Shown here: in pieces, positions 49,048 to 59,640 of the stretch
Layout of the letters: each line of letters starts with the position of its first letter
How positions within the stretch are numbered: position 1 is the first letter of the stretch
From: Dastarcus helophoroides
Lineage: Eukaryota; Arthropoda; Insecta; Coleoptera; Bothrideridae
Direction of reading: 5' to 3'
Length of the DNA: 64,000 nt
NCBI GenBank assembly: GCA_028583605.1
Contig: CM053325.1
Location: 42,211,435 to 42,275,434 of the forward strand
The notes under the pieces: generated by a model
Databases searched by the model: none
Told to the model about the DNA's origin: nothing
What the model saw: only the letters and a program-made list of their open reading frames with translations
Position numbers and translations under genes: made by a program

Positions 49048-49310
49048 GATAATTTTGGTGGAACGGATTAGTCCTTGGTTATCTTAAAAAATTGAAATAC
49101 AAATCTTGTCATCTGAAACCAAGAAATATTAAAAAACACAACAAAGGTTGCTTTAACGCGTTTCGACGGCCAAGCTATGATCTTCAGTATCTCTCTGAAG
49201 ATGACAGCTTGGCTGTCGAAACGCGTAAGAGCAACCTTTGTTGTGTTTTTAATCTTTCTTGGTTTCAGGAGACAAGCTTTGTATTTCAAGTTTAGATAAT
49301 ATCTGTCCGG
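49048..49310 (+). repeat. Dispersed palindromic repeat, intact copy
   Basis: Arms: TTGAAATACAAATCTTGTCA / GCTTTGTATTTCAAG, CTGAAACCAAGAA / CTTGGTTTCAG, AAAAAACACAACAAAGGTTG / CAACCTTTGTTGTGTTTTT and ACGCGTTTCGACGGCCAAGC / GCTTGGCTGTCGAAACGCGT. The only gap is a short centre (TATCTCT). Its left flank TTTTGGTGGAACGGATTAGT also occurs beside the copy at 22723-22905. The perfect symmetry suggests either a head-to-head dimer or a foldback element. Confidence 0.85.
49195..49222 (+). ncRNA. Hammerhead-ribozyme-like core (candidate)
   Basis: CTGAAGA (49195-49201) fits the hammerhead CUGANGA core. A perfect 6-bp helix GACAGC-TTG-GCTGTC (49203-49217) follows, then GAAAC, the second conserved core strand. 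The order core-helix II-GAAA is that of a hammerhead. Helix III and the cleavage triplet are not clear: ACGCGTA downstream would give only a 2-bp helix III with GUA. The opposite arm of the palindrome holds a weaker copy on the minus strand. I treat it as hammerhead-like, not proven. Confidence 0.3.
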
Positions 49311-51158
49311 TTTCACATTTCAGAGGAATATACCAGTAACTTCTTTAGCCCTTTTAATGCCAACTAATTTTGGATCTCAGCTTCCTAAATATCAATACTT
49401 CGTCTAATCTGAATTCCTATCCAAAGCTTCTATAGTAAAGGTGTGGTTCAAAAGGGCTAACTGTTCATTAATGAGTGTAGATTGTCTCGATTAAATAGTT
49501 GTACATTTCTATGGCTTCCAAAAAATTCATTTGTTTAGCATTTTTGCAATTATGCCAACTTCTACTTTGTTTGCTACTATGTTGCGAAGCTGTTGAGCAC
49601 CAAGCGCCAAAACGGCTAGTTGTCAATTTTTTACGCAATGCTATGATTAGACGTTTAATTTCGAGCTAAAAACCAACCTAAGATTGTGTAGATGGTAAAC
49701 AACTTAAATTTGAGAGAATAATGTCCACAAAAAAGCCGAATATTGGAATTTAACGTCGAAATTTCGCTGTTACTGAAGTTGAAGATTCGATAACGAACTT
49801 GGAACTTTGGGATATCTTTTGCTATATGTAAATATTTCGAGGTCTCTTTTTTGAAAATTTAAGCTTCTTCTCATGTATCTAAATTAAAACTTATAAATTT
49901 TACATTTTTCCTAAATTCTTGACTTGAACTTTTTCAGTTAAAATTGAGTGTAACTTTTTTATATAAGAATTAAAGCTCTTTTTCTAATTTCCATGTTTTT
50001 CTTTTTTCGTTTAAGTCAAAGTTTTGTTATTGTTTTCTGATTTTTCTTAACAACATGAGTTTTAGCATTTTCTTGAAATTACTAACTTTATGTTAAAATT
50101 ACAACTTTCTAGAAACTTGGAATTTTCATTTTTTTAGAGAATTTTCCTGTTTTTAGTTTCCAATTTTTAACTTTATTAAAATTTCGGGATAAAAAATTCA
50201 TTATATTTTTAGCTTCACATCTACTTACTTCTAAATCAGCGTTACCCAAACTTGTTTGACCTGGCTCGGTTATTTTTATGCTTTTCCTTGGCCAAATGAA
50301 AGATTTTTTACATATTTTTCTTAAAACTTTGTTATTTTTCTCTCATAATTTTGACCATAGTTAATGTTTCTATAAGTTTTAAAGTTAAAGTCAAAATTTC
50401 ATGTTATCTTCCTTAAAATTATTTTTTTCAAAATTTCAACTTTCATCCCAAAATTTTGAAAAGTTTAAATTCCAAAGTTCGACTTTTTATAAAATTTTTA
50501 TCCTAAAATTTGATTGTGTTTCACCTTGTTGAATCAATAATTCGCATCAGATCTACCACAATGAAGTCATTTTTGGTACATGATGGGCAGTATTACGAGT
50601 ATAATGGGCAGTCACAACTTAACGAGGTCTACGTAATAAGGCGGAGATTTTGGTAAGAACAAATTTAAATTTAAATTAAAAATATTTTCAAATTCAGACA
50701 GAACTCTTGCACCTAAAATTTAACTTCTGAGATTAAAAAGTAATTTCAGTTTTTGAACTCCAATTTTTTTATGCGAAAATTGATATTTTGGGATCAGCAA
50801 TAAATTTTTGGAAAAAAATACACATGTTTTTATTTTAAAGACAAAATTTTAGGAAAAGATAGGTAAACAGTTTGTGAAGAATTACTACATAATAACTTTC
50901 ATGCAAAAGTTCCAGGGCGATAAGAGAAAAACAAGAAGTTTTTCAAAAAAAAAGATAAAATTTTTAAGATCAATACTTTTTGAGATAAAAGTAAAATATT
51001 TTAGAAAAAACAAAACTCTTACTTTCAAATTCAAAACAATTTCTAGAAAAAAATTGAAAAATAGAAATTTCAGCGGAAAATTTAAATCTTAGATTGTAAA
51101 AAATCGATAGAATTTAATTTTCAAATTTCGAAAAAAAATTGGGATATTCAAAGCAGAT
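49311..51158. repeat. Degenerate A/T tract with one normal island
   Basis: Mostly A/T modules. At 49320-49700 composition is more even but without a recognisable gene. At 50515-50660 a compact island reads as ATG (50561) plus about 30 codons (HDGQYYEYNGQSQLNEVY) and then G|GTAAGA, a possible donor; nothing supports it as a real exon. Confidence 0.4.
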
Positions 51159-51510
51159 AATAAAATACGAGGAAATATACAAAAATGAAAAATGAAAAAG
51201 GCCAATTTCAAAACATCAGAGCGCGGTAACTCAGTATGTCCACCGTATCAGGGGCAAAACTCTTCTGAAGTGAAAATTGGTACAAAGGACAAGATTGTTT
51301 AGACACAAGAACAGAAGAGTTTCGCCTCTGGTATGATGGAAATACTGAGTTACCGTGCTCTTCTGTCTAAACTTTCTTATCCTTTGTACGAATTTTCAAT
51401 TCAAAAGAGTGTCGCCTTTGGTATGGTGGACATACTGAGTTACCGCGCTCTGATGTTTTGAAATTGGCCTTTTTCATTTTTCATTTTTGTATATTTCCTC
51501 GTATTTTATT
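51159..51510. repeat. 352-bp palindrome built of the ~85-bp repeat
   Basis: The outer arms AATAAAATACGAGGAAATAT / ATATTTCCTCGTATTTTATT are perfect, followed by AAAATGAAAAATGAAAAAGG, CCAATTTCAAAACATCAGAG, CGCGGTAACTCAGTATGTCC and their inverted partners. It holds copies of the 1031-1350 repeat unit (GGTAACTCAGTATGTCCACC) in both orientations. Confidence 0.85.
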
Positions 51511-51925
51511 TTTCATTTATTGTTTCTTTGTTCCTGAAGAAGCCCCCTACGATGGTGGGAGAAACGTCAACACTTTTAGTAGTTCTTTTACATGGTCCAA
51601 ACCCGGAAGAAGTATATCCTGTACTGATTCTGGCCGTGGAAGCCTTCGTTATCATACACAAGAACACGGTAGTAATTCACGCGGAACTCTTCTCAATTAA
51701 ACGATCAACAATTCTTTTGAAGAGTTTGGCCTCTAGTATGGTGGACATACTGAGTTACCGTGTTCTTCTGTCTAATATATCCTTGTGCCACTGTTTATTG
51801 ACCATTTCAGAAGGGTTTCGCCTTTGGTGTGATGGATATGCCGAGTTGTCGTGCGTTTCTGTTTAAATAATCTTATCCTTTGTACCAATTTTTCTTTCAT
51901 AAGAGTTTCTTCTCTGGCATGGTGG
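51511..51925 (+). repeat. Dispersed repeat: CTGAAGAAGCC segment plus ~85-bp units
   Basis: Starts with TTTCATTTATTGTTTCTTTG, then CCTGAAGAAGCCCCCTACGA, GGTGGGAGAAACGTCAACAC and TTTTAGTAGTTCTTTTACAT. The same order is at 57890-58030. From about 51715 come copies of the ~85-bp unit (GAAGAGTTTGGCCTCTAGTA, TGGACATACTGAGTTACCGT) at roughly 95-base spacing. The open frame 51528-51866 merely reads through the repeat. Confidence 0.75.
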
Positions 51926-52141
51926 ACCTAAGGATATTATGCTTAAGATGACATACGTTTTCTTTCAGCCCAAATATCTAAAATAAATGAATTCGCGTGA
52001 AGTTAAAATCTATTATATATCCCTAAACGTTTCTTAAATAACGAAGTGTTTCTGTTTTAGAAGAATGTGTATACAAATAAAAATATAGAAAAACCATAAA
52101 TCGCACTTAAGTCGATGTGTGGAAGATAATCTACAGTCTAA

Positions 52142-54755
52142 CAAGGAAAGGTCGCGAAGTGTCCGGCGCCGATTTTGCTAATTTTTGGATATGTTTTAAA
52201 GGACCAAAATCTAAGAGACACGTATTTTTTTTTATCGGCTGATAAACGGTTTTAAGGGTAGTTTTACCCCCTCCAAGTTGAGGCAAAAAAGGCAGATTTT
52301 GCTGTTTCTCGAATACCACAAATGATATTCGAGTCGTTTCTTTTTCCAAAAGTTTTGCTTTGACGAGAAATGAAAGAAAAAAATGTTTTCAAAATTTTCC
52401 CACCCCCTTCATGGTAGCAAACTACCCCATTTAGAAGTTTTTTAATCATAAAAATGGTAATTACGTCAGCAAAATTTTGAAAAAAATATATGTTATTTTA
52501 TACACCAAAACTAATTTTACCTGTTTTTGGATTTTGTTTAAAAAAATTTTTTTGGGGATAAACACCACTTACACGAATACGTATATGATAGGATGTATTT
52601 TTATGATTTTTGTTTTGTTTTTTTCTGAAGCGAAGTATTTCGACGAGAAATTAAAAAAATAATTTTTTAAGATTTTTTCGGTGACCCCTCATCCCCACCC
52701 TCTACCCTTTCCTTATAGGAGGGTGAGTTACCTACTTAAAAACTGGAAAATTCGAGATTATTATGATCCCTCTACTATCTATTACACCAAAAGAAAAGTT
52801 TACCAAATTTTTTTAACCCCACCCCTCCTGATAGGGGTAAATTACCCCTTATGAAATTTTTAATTAACAAGAAAATAGTCATTATAACAGCTAAATTTTG
52901 AAAAATAAATGTTATTTTATACATCAAAATTAATTTTACTTTTATTTGGGTTTTGGTGAAGGAAAATATTTTGGGGGTAAACACCCTTTAGATCCAACAC
53001 GTATATAATAGGATGTATTTCTATGATTTTTAATTCGTTTTTTATCTGAAACAAAGTATTTTAATTTTTTTGAACTTTTTCAGTCACCTCTCTTTCCTCT
53101 CTCCACCTTATCTTACCAGAGGGTGAGTCATCTACTTAAAAAATCGGAAAATTCGAGATCATTACGATCTCTTTTTATACACCAAAATAAATTCGAAACT
53201 TTTGCATCTTCGTAAGGGGGTAAACTACTCCTTTCTGAGGTTTTTAAGTATTCAAAAAATTGTCATTATAACAGCAAAATTTTGAAAAAAAAACATTATA
53301 TTTTATAAGCAAAACTTATTTTATTGAATTTTTTTGGGGTTTGTCGAAGAAAAATTTTTGGGGGTAAACACCCTTTAGAGCAAATATGTGTATAAAATAT
53401 CTATATAAAAACTGCGGTCAGTTGTCTGAACTTTATAAAAATTTAGAAGTTATGTATATTAGATATACCTACACGAGAAATATGGAAATTTACCAAAACA
53501 TTTAAGTGCATATTATTATGGCGGTAAAGATATTCGTTTCTTTTTTTCCTGGAACGAAATATTTCAACAAGAAACAATAAAAATCATTTTTCCGAATTTT
53601 TCCACCCACACCTCGCGTCCTATTTTTATCAGGCTAAGTTACCTGGGATGGAAAATGCAAAAATTTAAAACCTTTCTAAACTCTGTTTTGTGGTATCTAG
53701 AGAGACCGCAATGATCTCGAATTTCCAGCTTTTTAAGTAGATAGCTAACTGGCTCATTCTACTGGTATGCCAACACGAAGGGTGGGAACGGTAGAACCAA
53801 AATTTAAAAATACTATTTTTCTACCTTCTTTAAAATACTTCGTTTCAAAAATAACGAACCGAGAATTATACAAATATATCTCCTATTATATATAAATATT
53901 TGCGTTAAAGGGTGTTCACCCCCAAAATATTTTCCTTCACCCAAACCCAAATACAGGTAAAATTAATTTTGATGTATAAAATAACATTTATTTTTCAAAA
54001 TTGAGCTGTTATAATGACTATTTCCTTGTTAATTAAAAATTTCATAAGGGGGTAATTTACTCCTACCAGGAGGGGTGGCGGTAAAAAAATTTGGCAAACT
54101 TTTTTTCGGTGTATATAGATAGTAGATGGATCATAATAATCTCGAATTTTCCGGTTTTTTAAGTAGGTAGCTCAGCCTCCTATAAGGGAAGGGTGGAGGG
54201 TGGGGATGAGGGGTCACCGAAAAAATCTTAAAAAATTATTTTATTAGTTTCTCGTCGAAATACTTCGCTTCAGAAAAAAAAAATAAAACAAAAATCATAA
54301 AAATACATCCTATCATATACGTATTCGTGTAAGTGGTGTTTACCCCCAAAAAAAATTTTTTTACAAAATCCAAAAACAGGTAAAATTAGTTTTGGTGTAT
54401 AAAATAACATATATTTTTTTCAAAATTTTGCTGACGTAATTACCATTTTTATGATTAAAAAACTTCTAAATGGGGTAGTTTGCCCCATGAGGGGGGTTGG
54501 GAAAATTTTGAATTTTTTTTTTCTTTTATTTCTCGTCAAAACAAAACTTTTGAAAAAAGAAACGACTCGAATATCATTTTTGGTATGTGAGAAACAGCAA
54601 AAGCTGCATTTTTTGCCCCAACTTTGAGGGGGTAAAACTACCCTTAAAACCGTTTATCAGCCGATAAAAAAAATACGTGTCTTTAGATTTTGATCCTCTA
54701 AAACATATCCAAAAATTAGCAAAATCGGCGCCGGACACTTCGCGACCTTTCCTTG
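52142..54755. mobile_element. Large foldback element (2.6 kb)
   Basis: Ends CAAGGAAAGGTCGCGAAGTG and CACTTCGCGACCTTTCCTTG are perfect inverted copies, bordered by TAA on both sides (52139-52141, 54756-54758). The arms remain alignable for roughly 900-1200 bp each. Inside, a GGGGGTAAACACCCTTTAG block recurs at 52553, 52975 and 53360, so the arms contain ~400-bp tandem units with a TTTCGACGAGAAA / GGGTGAGTTACCTACTTAAA order. No coding capacity. A 3-bp TAA duplication would fit PIF/Harbinger or, as TA, Tc1/mariner; undecided. Confidence 0.85.
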
Positions 54756-54758
54756 TAA

Positions 54759-55482
54759 GATGAGACACAGTAGGTATAGCCTTATGGAATATTAATTTTC
54801 TGAGCAAACTGGACATAATTCGTAGGTAAACTGTTAATTTCTTTTATATATGTCTGCCTATAATATATACGACAAAATTTAAATATATTTGACGTTTCAC
54901 TCAATAATTTTTGATCTAGATCAGCTAAATAATTCATTACAGAAAATGCAAGCTGGATCACTTTTCTTTTGGTGTTCATTGTTGTAAGTATCCTCGATCT
55001 CTCATTTTTGTTCAAAATAAGAGGCTGATAATCGGACATAATGTGCCATCTTTCACCTACATCCAGTATGTCATTTTATTTAACAGTGAATACAAATGTA
55101 ATCTATTTTTCGTGATACAAACTTGGGTGGTAGAAATGTTAAATAAAATTAATAAACATAATGTTTCCGACCAATACGAGTCCACCATGAAAAATTTAAA
55201 TTGGAATAGAGAATGTTTTTTTCAATATTTGTGTCATATGCAGTAATTGCCCTACATTTCATTATAAATTATTAGTTTAACTAGTAAATTTTTACCTTAG
55301 GTATATTTGCGCTAGCAGATAAAACATAATCAGTTCTTTTTTTTACATAAAAATAACGAAAATATTTATTACATTGTAATCTGCATTCATTGTCTCCCAT
55401 AAGAAGAAAGAAGTATATCCTGTACTCCCATAATAAACTTCAATATTACTACTACTACTACTACACCTATGGGATGTCTCTA
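54759..55482. other. Intronic stretch without recognisable gene
   Basis: Short frames at 54782 and 55043 carry no known domain. A CTACTACTACTACTAC run lies at 55448-55463. Confidence 0.4.
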
Positions 55483-55484
55483 TA

Positions 55485-56306
55485 CAGTGTGTCCCACCGG
55501 AAATCGCCGCGATCGATATCTGGCAAAGTATTTATCCAAAACATTGTCATGTTTTAATTTTAGCTTCATCACACACTATAAACTACTATAAGTAATTTTA
55601 CTGATTGGTTCATAATTTAAATGTCGATATCGATTGTTACTTTTTTTTAGGTATATTTCATTTGTTTCTACTTATTATGTCACTGATATGCTACTCAATA
55701 AGAATTCAATGACCGTGAAATAAAAAAAATATTAAAATTGCAATTATTTTTAAAATTTCCAATCAAAAGATAATTTAAATCCGCATTAGATAGCTTAAAA
55801 AAATATGGGGTGTTCCATTTGAGAACGAAGTTATCGCTGTTTGAATTTACCAAAATGTACAGTCGTGAAATCATCACTCGGTATAATGTTTTTTAATCTA
55901 TAAAAATTGTGCAAAATAGTTTTGTATGTGTTTTACTAACATACCAAATATGAAATAAATATCTAGTTTCTGGAAAAGATACAAAGAATTTCGTGGGAAC
56001 TTGCATCTGTCAATTTTTTTATAAAAATTCAATTATCCCAAAAACTATAAATTTTAAGAACAATGTTTGTTATTTAAAGTGGCCCTAAGATATTAAACAA
56101 AATTCAAAAATGCAAAAATATATAGGGTGTCTTATTTAAAATAACGAAGTTTGTGTCAACTTCCGGTATAAACGGAAGTATTATAACTTTGCGAATATTT
56201 TAGTTGTATTGGCCTCGTCAACTTTGCTAAGTTGTTGAATTTTCAATCTTTTTAGATAAGTACTTTGTCAGATATCGATCGCGGCGATTCCCGGTGGGAC
56301 ACACTG
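55485..56306. mobile_element. Non-autonomous element, ends CAGTGTGTCCCACC
   Basis: The left end CAGTGTGTCCCACCGGAAAT and the right end ATTCCCGGTGGGACACACTG are inverted copies; the match goes on through CGCCGCGATCGATATCTG and CAAAGTA. TATA borders both sides, giving a TA or TATA target duplication, as expected for Tc1/mariner-like elements. The centre is unique, AT-rich and non-coding. Confidence 0.85.
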
Positions 56307-56445
56307 TATAATGTCATAGTTTTACTTTAAGGGTAAATATTTAAAGGGATATTGATGGTATATTATCTTATCTGACCAATTCATCTTGTCATCACAATTC
56401 CCCTATTGAGCTGCCATGCTCTGCTGTTATGCATTTGGTTTTTTC
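56307..56445. other. Short spacer
   Basis: About 140 bases between two transposons; nothing recognised. Confidence 0.4.
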
Positions 56446-57875
56446 ACACACTGCCGTCCAAAAGTTTGTAAGCATACTACTTTTTGTAGAACTTAAAATA
56501 TCTGCCAATAATAAATATTTATTGGTCACTACGATTCTTACTGGAAACATTTGCAATTTTTCAGGCTCATTTTTATATTGTTAATTGACCGCTGAGCACA
56601 CAGTTTAAAACTTTCTTTTACAAATGCAAAGATAGGTTGTTTACACACAAGAGATGAGTTTAACTATCAGTTTTAAATTGAATAGCATCTTAGCAGATGT
56701 TCTCAAGCAATTTTATGTGGTACTTTTCATTTCCTAATTTAATTAACTACAATATCAGCAAAGGTGTCTAATCTTAGTTTGTTATAGGTTGTTTTGGTTT
56801 AAAACATTGCAAGGGGAGCTTTGAACAGCTTTGAACAGCAAAGTGCTATCTATACCCTTCATGATAAATGATTTAGTGAGCGGCACCTGCCAAAAGAACT
56901 TTGGGATTTCCTGCAAAAGTGCACTTCTGTCTGGAAGCGCAAGACAGGAACAAATAAGGATATGGAAAAGTCAGAACAATTTGGGGTCACTTCAAAACAA
57001 GAAAACGAGTTTGTTACATTGTTTTCTAAACAAAATCTACTGCTACTTTAAATGAGATGTGTGGAAATCCAGCCTCGACTATACCTAGTCCGAAGCGTTT
57101 ACTATCTGTTGGTTTAAGAGGATATGTAACTGATAAAATTCCGAATTAACAGCTAAACATAAAGAAAATAAATTAGAATGAGTCAAAGATAAAAATTCAA
57201 CTTATCAGTGGGATGCAGTTCTTTGGATAAATGGAAGAGTATTTGTACGTCGGTCAAAAAACCAAAGGACCTCAGAAATGTGTACTGTGCCAAATGTCAA
57301 CACTAGTGGTTTATGGGTGCTCTGGGGCAGAAAATTCGGGAAAATTACCAAAACAGACAGTAAATTAAATAAGGGAAAATATTTAAAATAGTCAGAAGAA
57401 TATTTAGTACTGTTAGGATTAAAAATGTTGGCTCTATCTTTTTGACAATGATCCAAAGAACTCCTCTAAACGTTATTTGAAAGAAAAAAAGACAGACAAT
57501 TTTAAAAATAATGAAATTCCCCTCTAGTCACCAGATCTGTCTCTCATGGATTTAGTATGGGGTGAACTATAGACAGTAATGTCAAAAATAGTTTGCCTTG
57601 CAGTTCGGACAAATTGTGGAGATACCCATAGTAGGTATGGAGAAATTTGACGTGTGCATCATGTAAATAAATTTAATTAACAAAATGCACAAACATTTTA
57701 TTTTTGAACAAGTAATAAAACTGAAAAGTGGTTATTTCTGTGATACAATGGTTTAATATTTACTTCTAAATAATTAAACAAGACTTTTATTTTAATGAAT
57801 ATGTTTCATATAGTCTTTTATAATGATTTTATTCAATGTTTCATGGTGCTTCCACACTTTTGGACGGTAGTATGT
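56446..57875 (+). mobile_element. Tc1-like transposon, decayed
   Basis: CACTGCCGTCCAAAAGTTTG at the left (56450) faces CACTTTTGGACGGTAGTATG at the right (57856-57875), followed by TA. The ends CCGTCCAAAAGTTTG are typical of Tc1-like elements. A broken Tc1 transposase lies between. The element sits in intron 1 about 1.2 kb from exon 1. Confidence 0.8.
56890..57625 (+). pseudogene. Broken Tc1-type transposase
   Basis: Recognisable pieces in changing frames: LLSVGLRGYVTDKIP (DNA-binding region, about 57098), WDAVLWINGRVFVRRSKNQR (around the first catalytic aspartate, about 57210; the usual WTDES is not kept), CTVPNVN, then NDPKNSSKRYLK (about 57450, corresponding to the usual HDNDPKH with the second aspartate) and SPDLSLMDLVWGEL (about 57530, where Tc1 proteins carry their last acidic residue in SPDLNPIE). 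Several stops and frame changes mark it as dead. Confidence 0.75.
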
Positions 57876-57889
57876 ATTTTCGTTGTATT

Positions 57890-58030
57890 CTTGTAATTTT
57901 CATTTATTGTTTCTTTTTGTTCCTGAAGAAGCCTCCTACGATGGTGGGAGAAACGTCGAACACTTTTAGTAGTTCTTTAACATGGTTCAATCTCGAAAGG
58001 AGTGTATCTTATATACTCTCAGCATCTCGT
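57890..58030 (+). repeat. Dispersed repeat, CTGAAGAAGCC segment
   Basis: TTTCATTTATTGTTTCTTTT, CCTGAAGAAGCCTCCTACGA, GGTGGGAGAAACGTCGAACA and TAGTAGTTCTTTAACATGGT match 51511-51660 with few changes. It abuts the right end of the Tc1 element. Confidence 0.8.
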
Positions 58031-59084
58031 CTTATGAGAAAGAAAGGTTTGTTTGATTTTTTGTTGATATGATCCTTCTTGGGTCTTATGCAAATTTATA
58101 TTTAAATCTACTCATAAATATATGAAAAACAAAAAAAAATCTTATTTTACAGTAACAAAAACCTATATTGACTTGACAGTTCTTTTAACTTAAACCGAAA
58201 CGATAAAATTAACGGTAAGTCTCGTTTACCTCATGGGAGAAGATTGATCCTCTCCTAAGTTACTCATCCATAAAATTCGTTGTAAGCAAAAGGGTTTAGT
58301 TAGTGAGGAGTTAATAACAATACTTGTAAACAGGTAAGTACTGATGTAATTATTATACGATTTCAAAATTTGGAAATTGGTCAAAATAAAGCCCTTCGGT
58401 CGTGTTGGGAGAGGGTAGGGGGATTGTTCTCTCTCTCTTTACCCGCGCGTGGAAAGGCTGCTGGTAAGAGTACGAGAAGGGTACATTTATTGTTAGTCTG
58501 TATTTCATAAGATTATTTGTCCAATCGAAGTATTTTAATAAGAGTAAGTATATAAGAATAACCGGGACCCTGTTTGGTTACTTGGTTATTTTGGTTAGAC
58601 AGTAAGAGCAGGAGTTTTGAAATCCCCCCCACCCCTCTTTTCGATTTCTGTCACTGTTTTTTCTGATCATTGAAGTAAGTATACAATCAATTCATTACTA
58701 AAAATATTAGAATAAACATTGCTAAAAACCGGTGCAGTATAATTTTGAGATAATAAGGAAATAATTAAAGTTCTTAGCTACACTTTTCTGATAACGCTTA
58801 TAAGTAGATTGTATTTCTTCACGAAGGACGAAAGCCGCTTTCTCATTAATATATTCAATGTTTAAATATTAACTATACAGTTAATCATATAATGAAAATA
58901 TGAAAATTCTGTAGGTATCATGGAAAATGGTTTCATTGTTTCACTGGGTATGAATACGGTTCACATCTGGATATTCTAAATCACAAGCTCCAGATGCAAA
59001 TGTCTGCGTGCATGCGGCATTTGTTAACAGATATAATGCAGAATTCTGATTCAAATAACTACCTAACACCAAATAAAATATTAC
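58031..59084. other. First kilobase of goosecoid intron 1; possible regulatory DNA
   Basis: Composition is near normal. CT-rich and G-rich tracts (CTCTCTCTCTTTACCCGCGC at about 58430, CCCCCCCACCCCTC at about 58625) stand out and may be GAGA- or Sp/KLF-type sites. Position just inside the first intron is a common place for enhancers. No repeat family was noticed. Regulatory role is inference. Confidence 0.35.
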
Positions 59085-59349
59085 CTAAAATTTCTGCGGA
59101 ACTAGCAGAAAAATTTGTAGTCGCTGTCGTTAAGCGTTGCAAGTGACGAGTCGGTTCCAGTGTTGGAAAATACTGTACAGGAGATTTAGGTTTCGACGCT
59201 AAAATACTGTCAATTGTAAATAAAGAATGTCCACTATTTCTCGCTTCACTAATTTGCTGATGTTGCGAAACATCGTTCGATTTAAAATTTTCACCTATCA
59301 ACATGTTTCCGATATTGTAATTTAAAGGTTCTATCGAAGTCTCCACCAT
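59085..59349 (-). CDS. Gsc: Goosecoid, exon 1: start codon and eh1/GEH repressor motif
   Basis: Minus-strand exon of 88 codons plus one base. It starts at an ATG in a good context (AAAACCATGG) as MVETSIEP. The key motif is HSLFTIDSILASKP at about residues 42-55, the goosecoid-engrailed homology motif that recruits Groucho in repressors of this class. The rest is serine/threonine-rich and without a fold I can name. The exon ends TTTTAG|GTAATATT, a good donor, phase 1, which joins in frame to the acceptor at 21312. The frame stays open upstream of the ATG for about 40 codons to a TGA near 59472, but holds no other ATG. The pairing with exon 2 rests on motif, phase, strand and order; transcript evidence is lacking. 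Confidence 0.88.
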
Positions 59350-59640
59350 GGTTTTAAATTCTGTCTCACTAAAGCTTTCATCAGGATATTCGGAAGTAGT
59401 GCTTGTATCGCACCACTCACTGTCCCGTTTAACCGAAGCCAGGGTGGGTATTTTAAGAGAGAGTTTATATCAACTAAAAAGTATGAGATGTATTCGAGGG
59501 TGTTTAGGGCCATGTCGTGTAGTATTTGCAGATATTGGTCGCTCCCTGGTACTAAGCAGCTACGCCACGCCCGGTGTACAGCTTATTGGCTGATATTATA
59601 ACTGACTGCCAATCGTGTAACAACTTGACAATTTTATGCA
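59350..59640 (-). promoter_or_regulatory. 5' leader and likely promoter of goosecoid
   Basis: On the minus strand, directly upstream of the start codon, composition is balanced with CG dinucleotides (ACCGGGCGTGGCGTAGCTGC at about 59560-59580). An initiator-like TCAGTTATAA lies near 59605 and CCAAT-type boxes near 59585 and 59612. No firm TATA box. Transcription start is not determinable by eye. Confidence 0.35.

Larger units (their letters stand above)
21313..59084 (-). other. Goosecoid intron 1 (~37.8 kb), filled with transposons
   Basis: This is the span between the acceptor of exon 2 and the donor of exon 1. The donor (TTTTAG|GTAATATT, phase 1) and acceptor (phase 1) keep one reading frame. 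No further exon of goosecoid was recognised inside, though a very short one cannot be excluded. The main gypsy element lies antisense to goosecoid. If the intron is intact in the living animal, all the elements listed inside it are transcribed in the pre-mRNA. Confidence 0.8.

Noticed and set aside
51528..51866. 112-codon plus-strand frame
   Set aside because: Runs through the dispersed repeat and its ~85-bp units; no domain.
59331..59513. Minus-strand 60-codon frame starting at 59513
   Set aside because: Overlaps the goosecoid leader in another frame with no recognisable domain. A short upstream frame is possible but unsupported.
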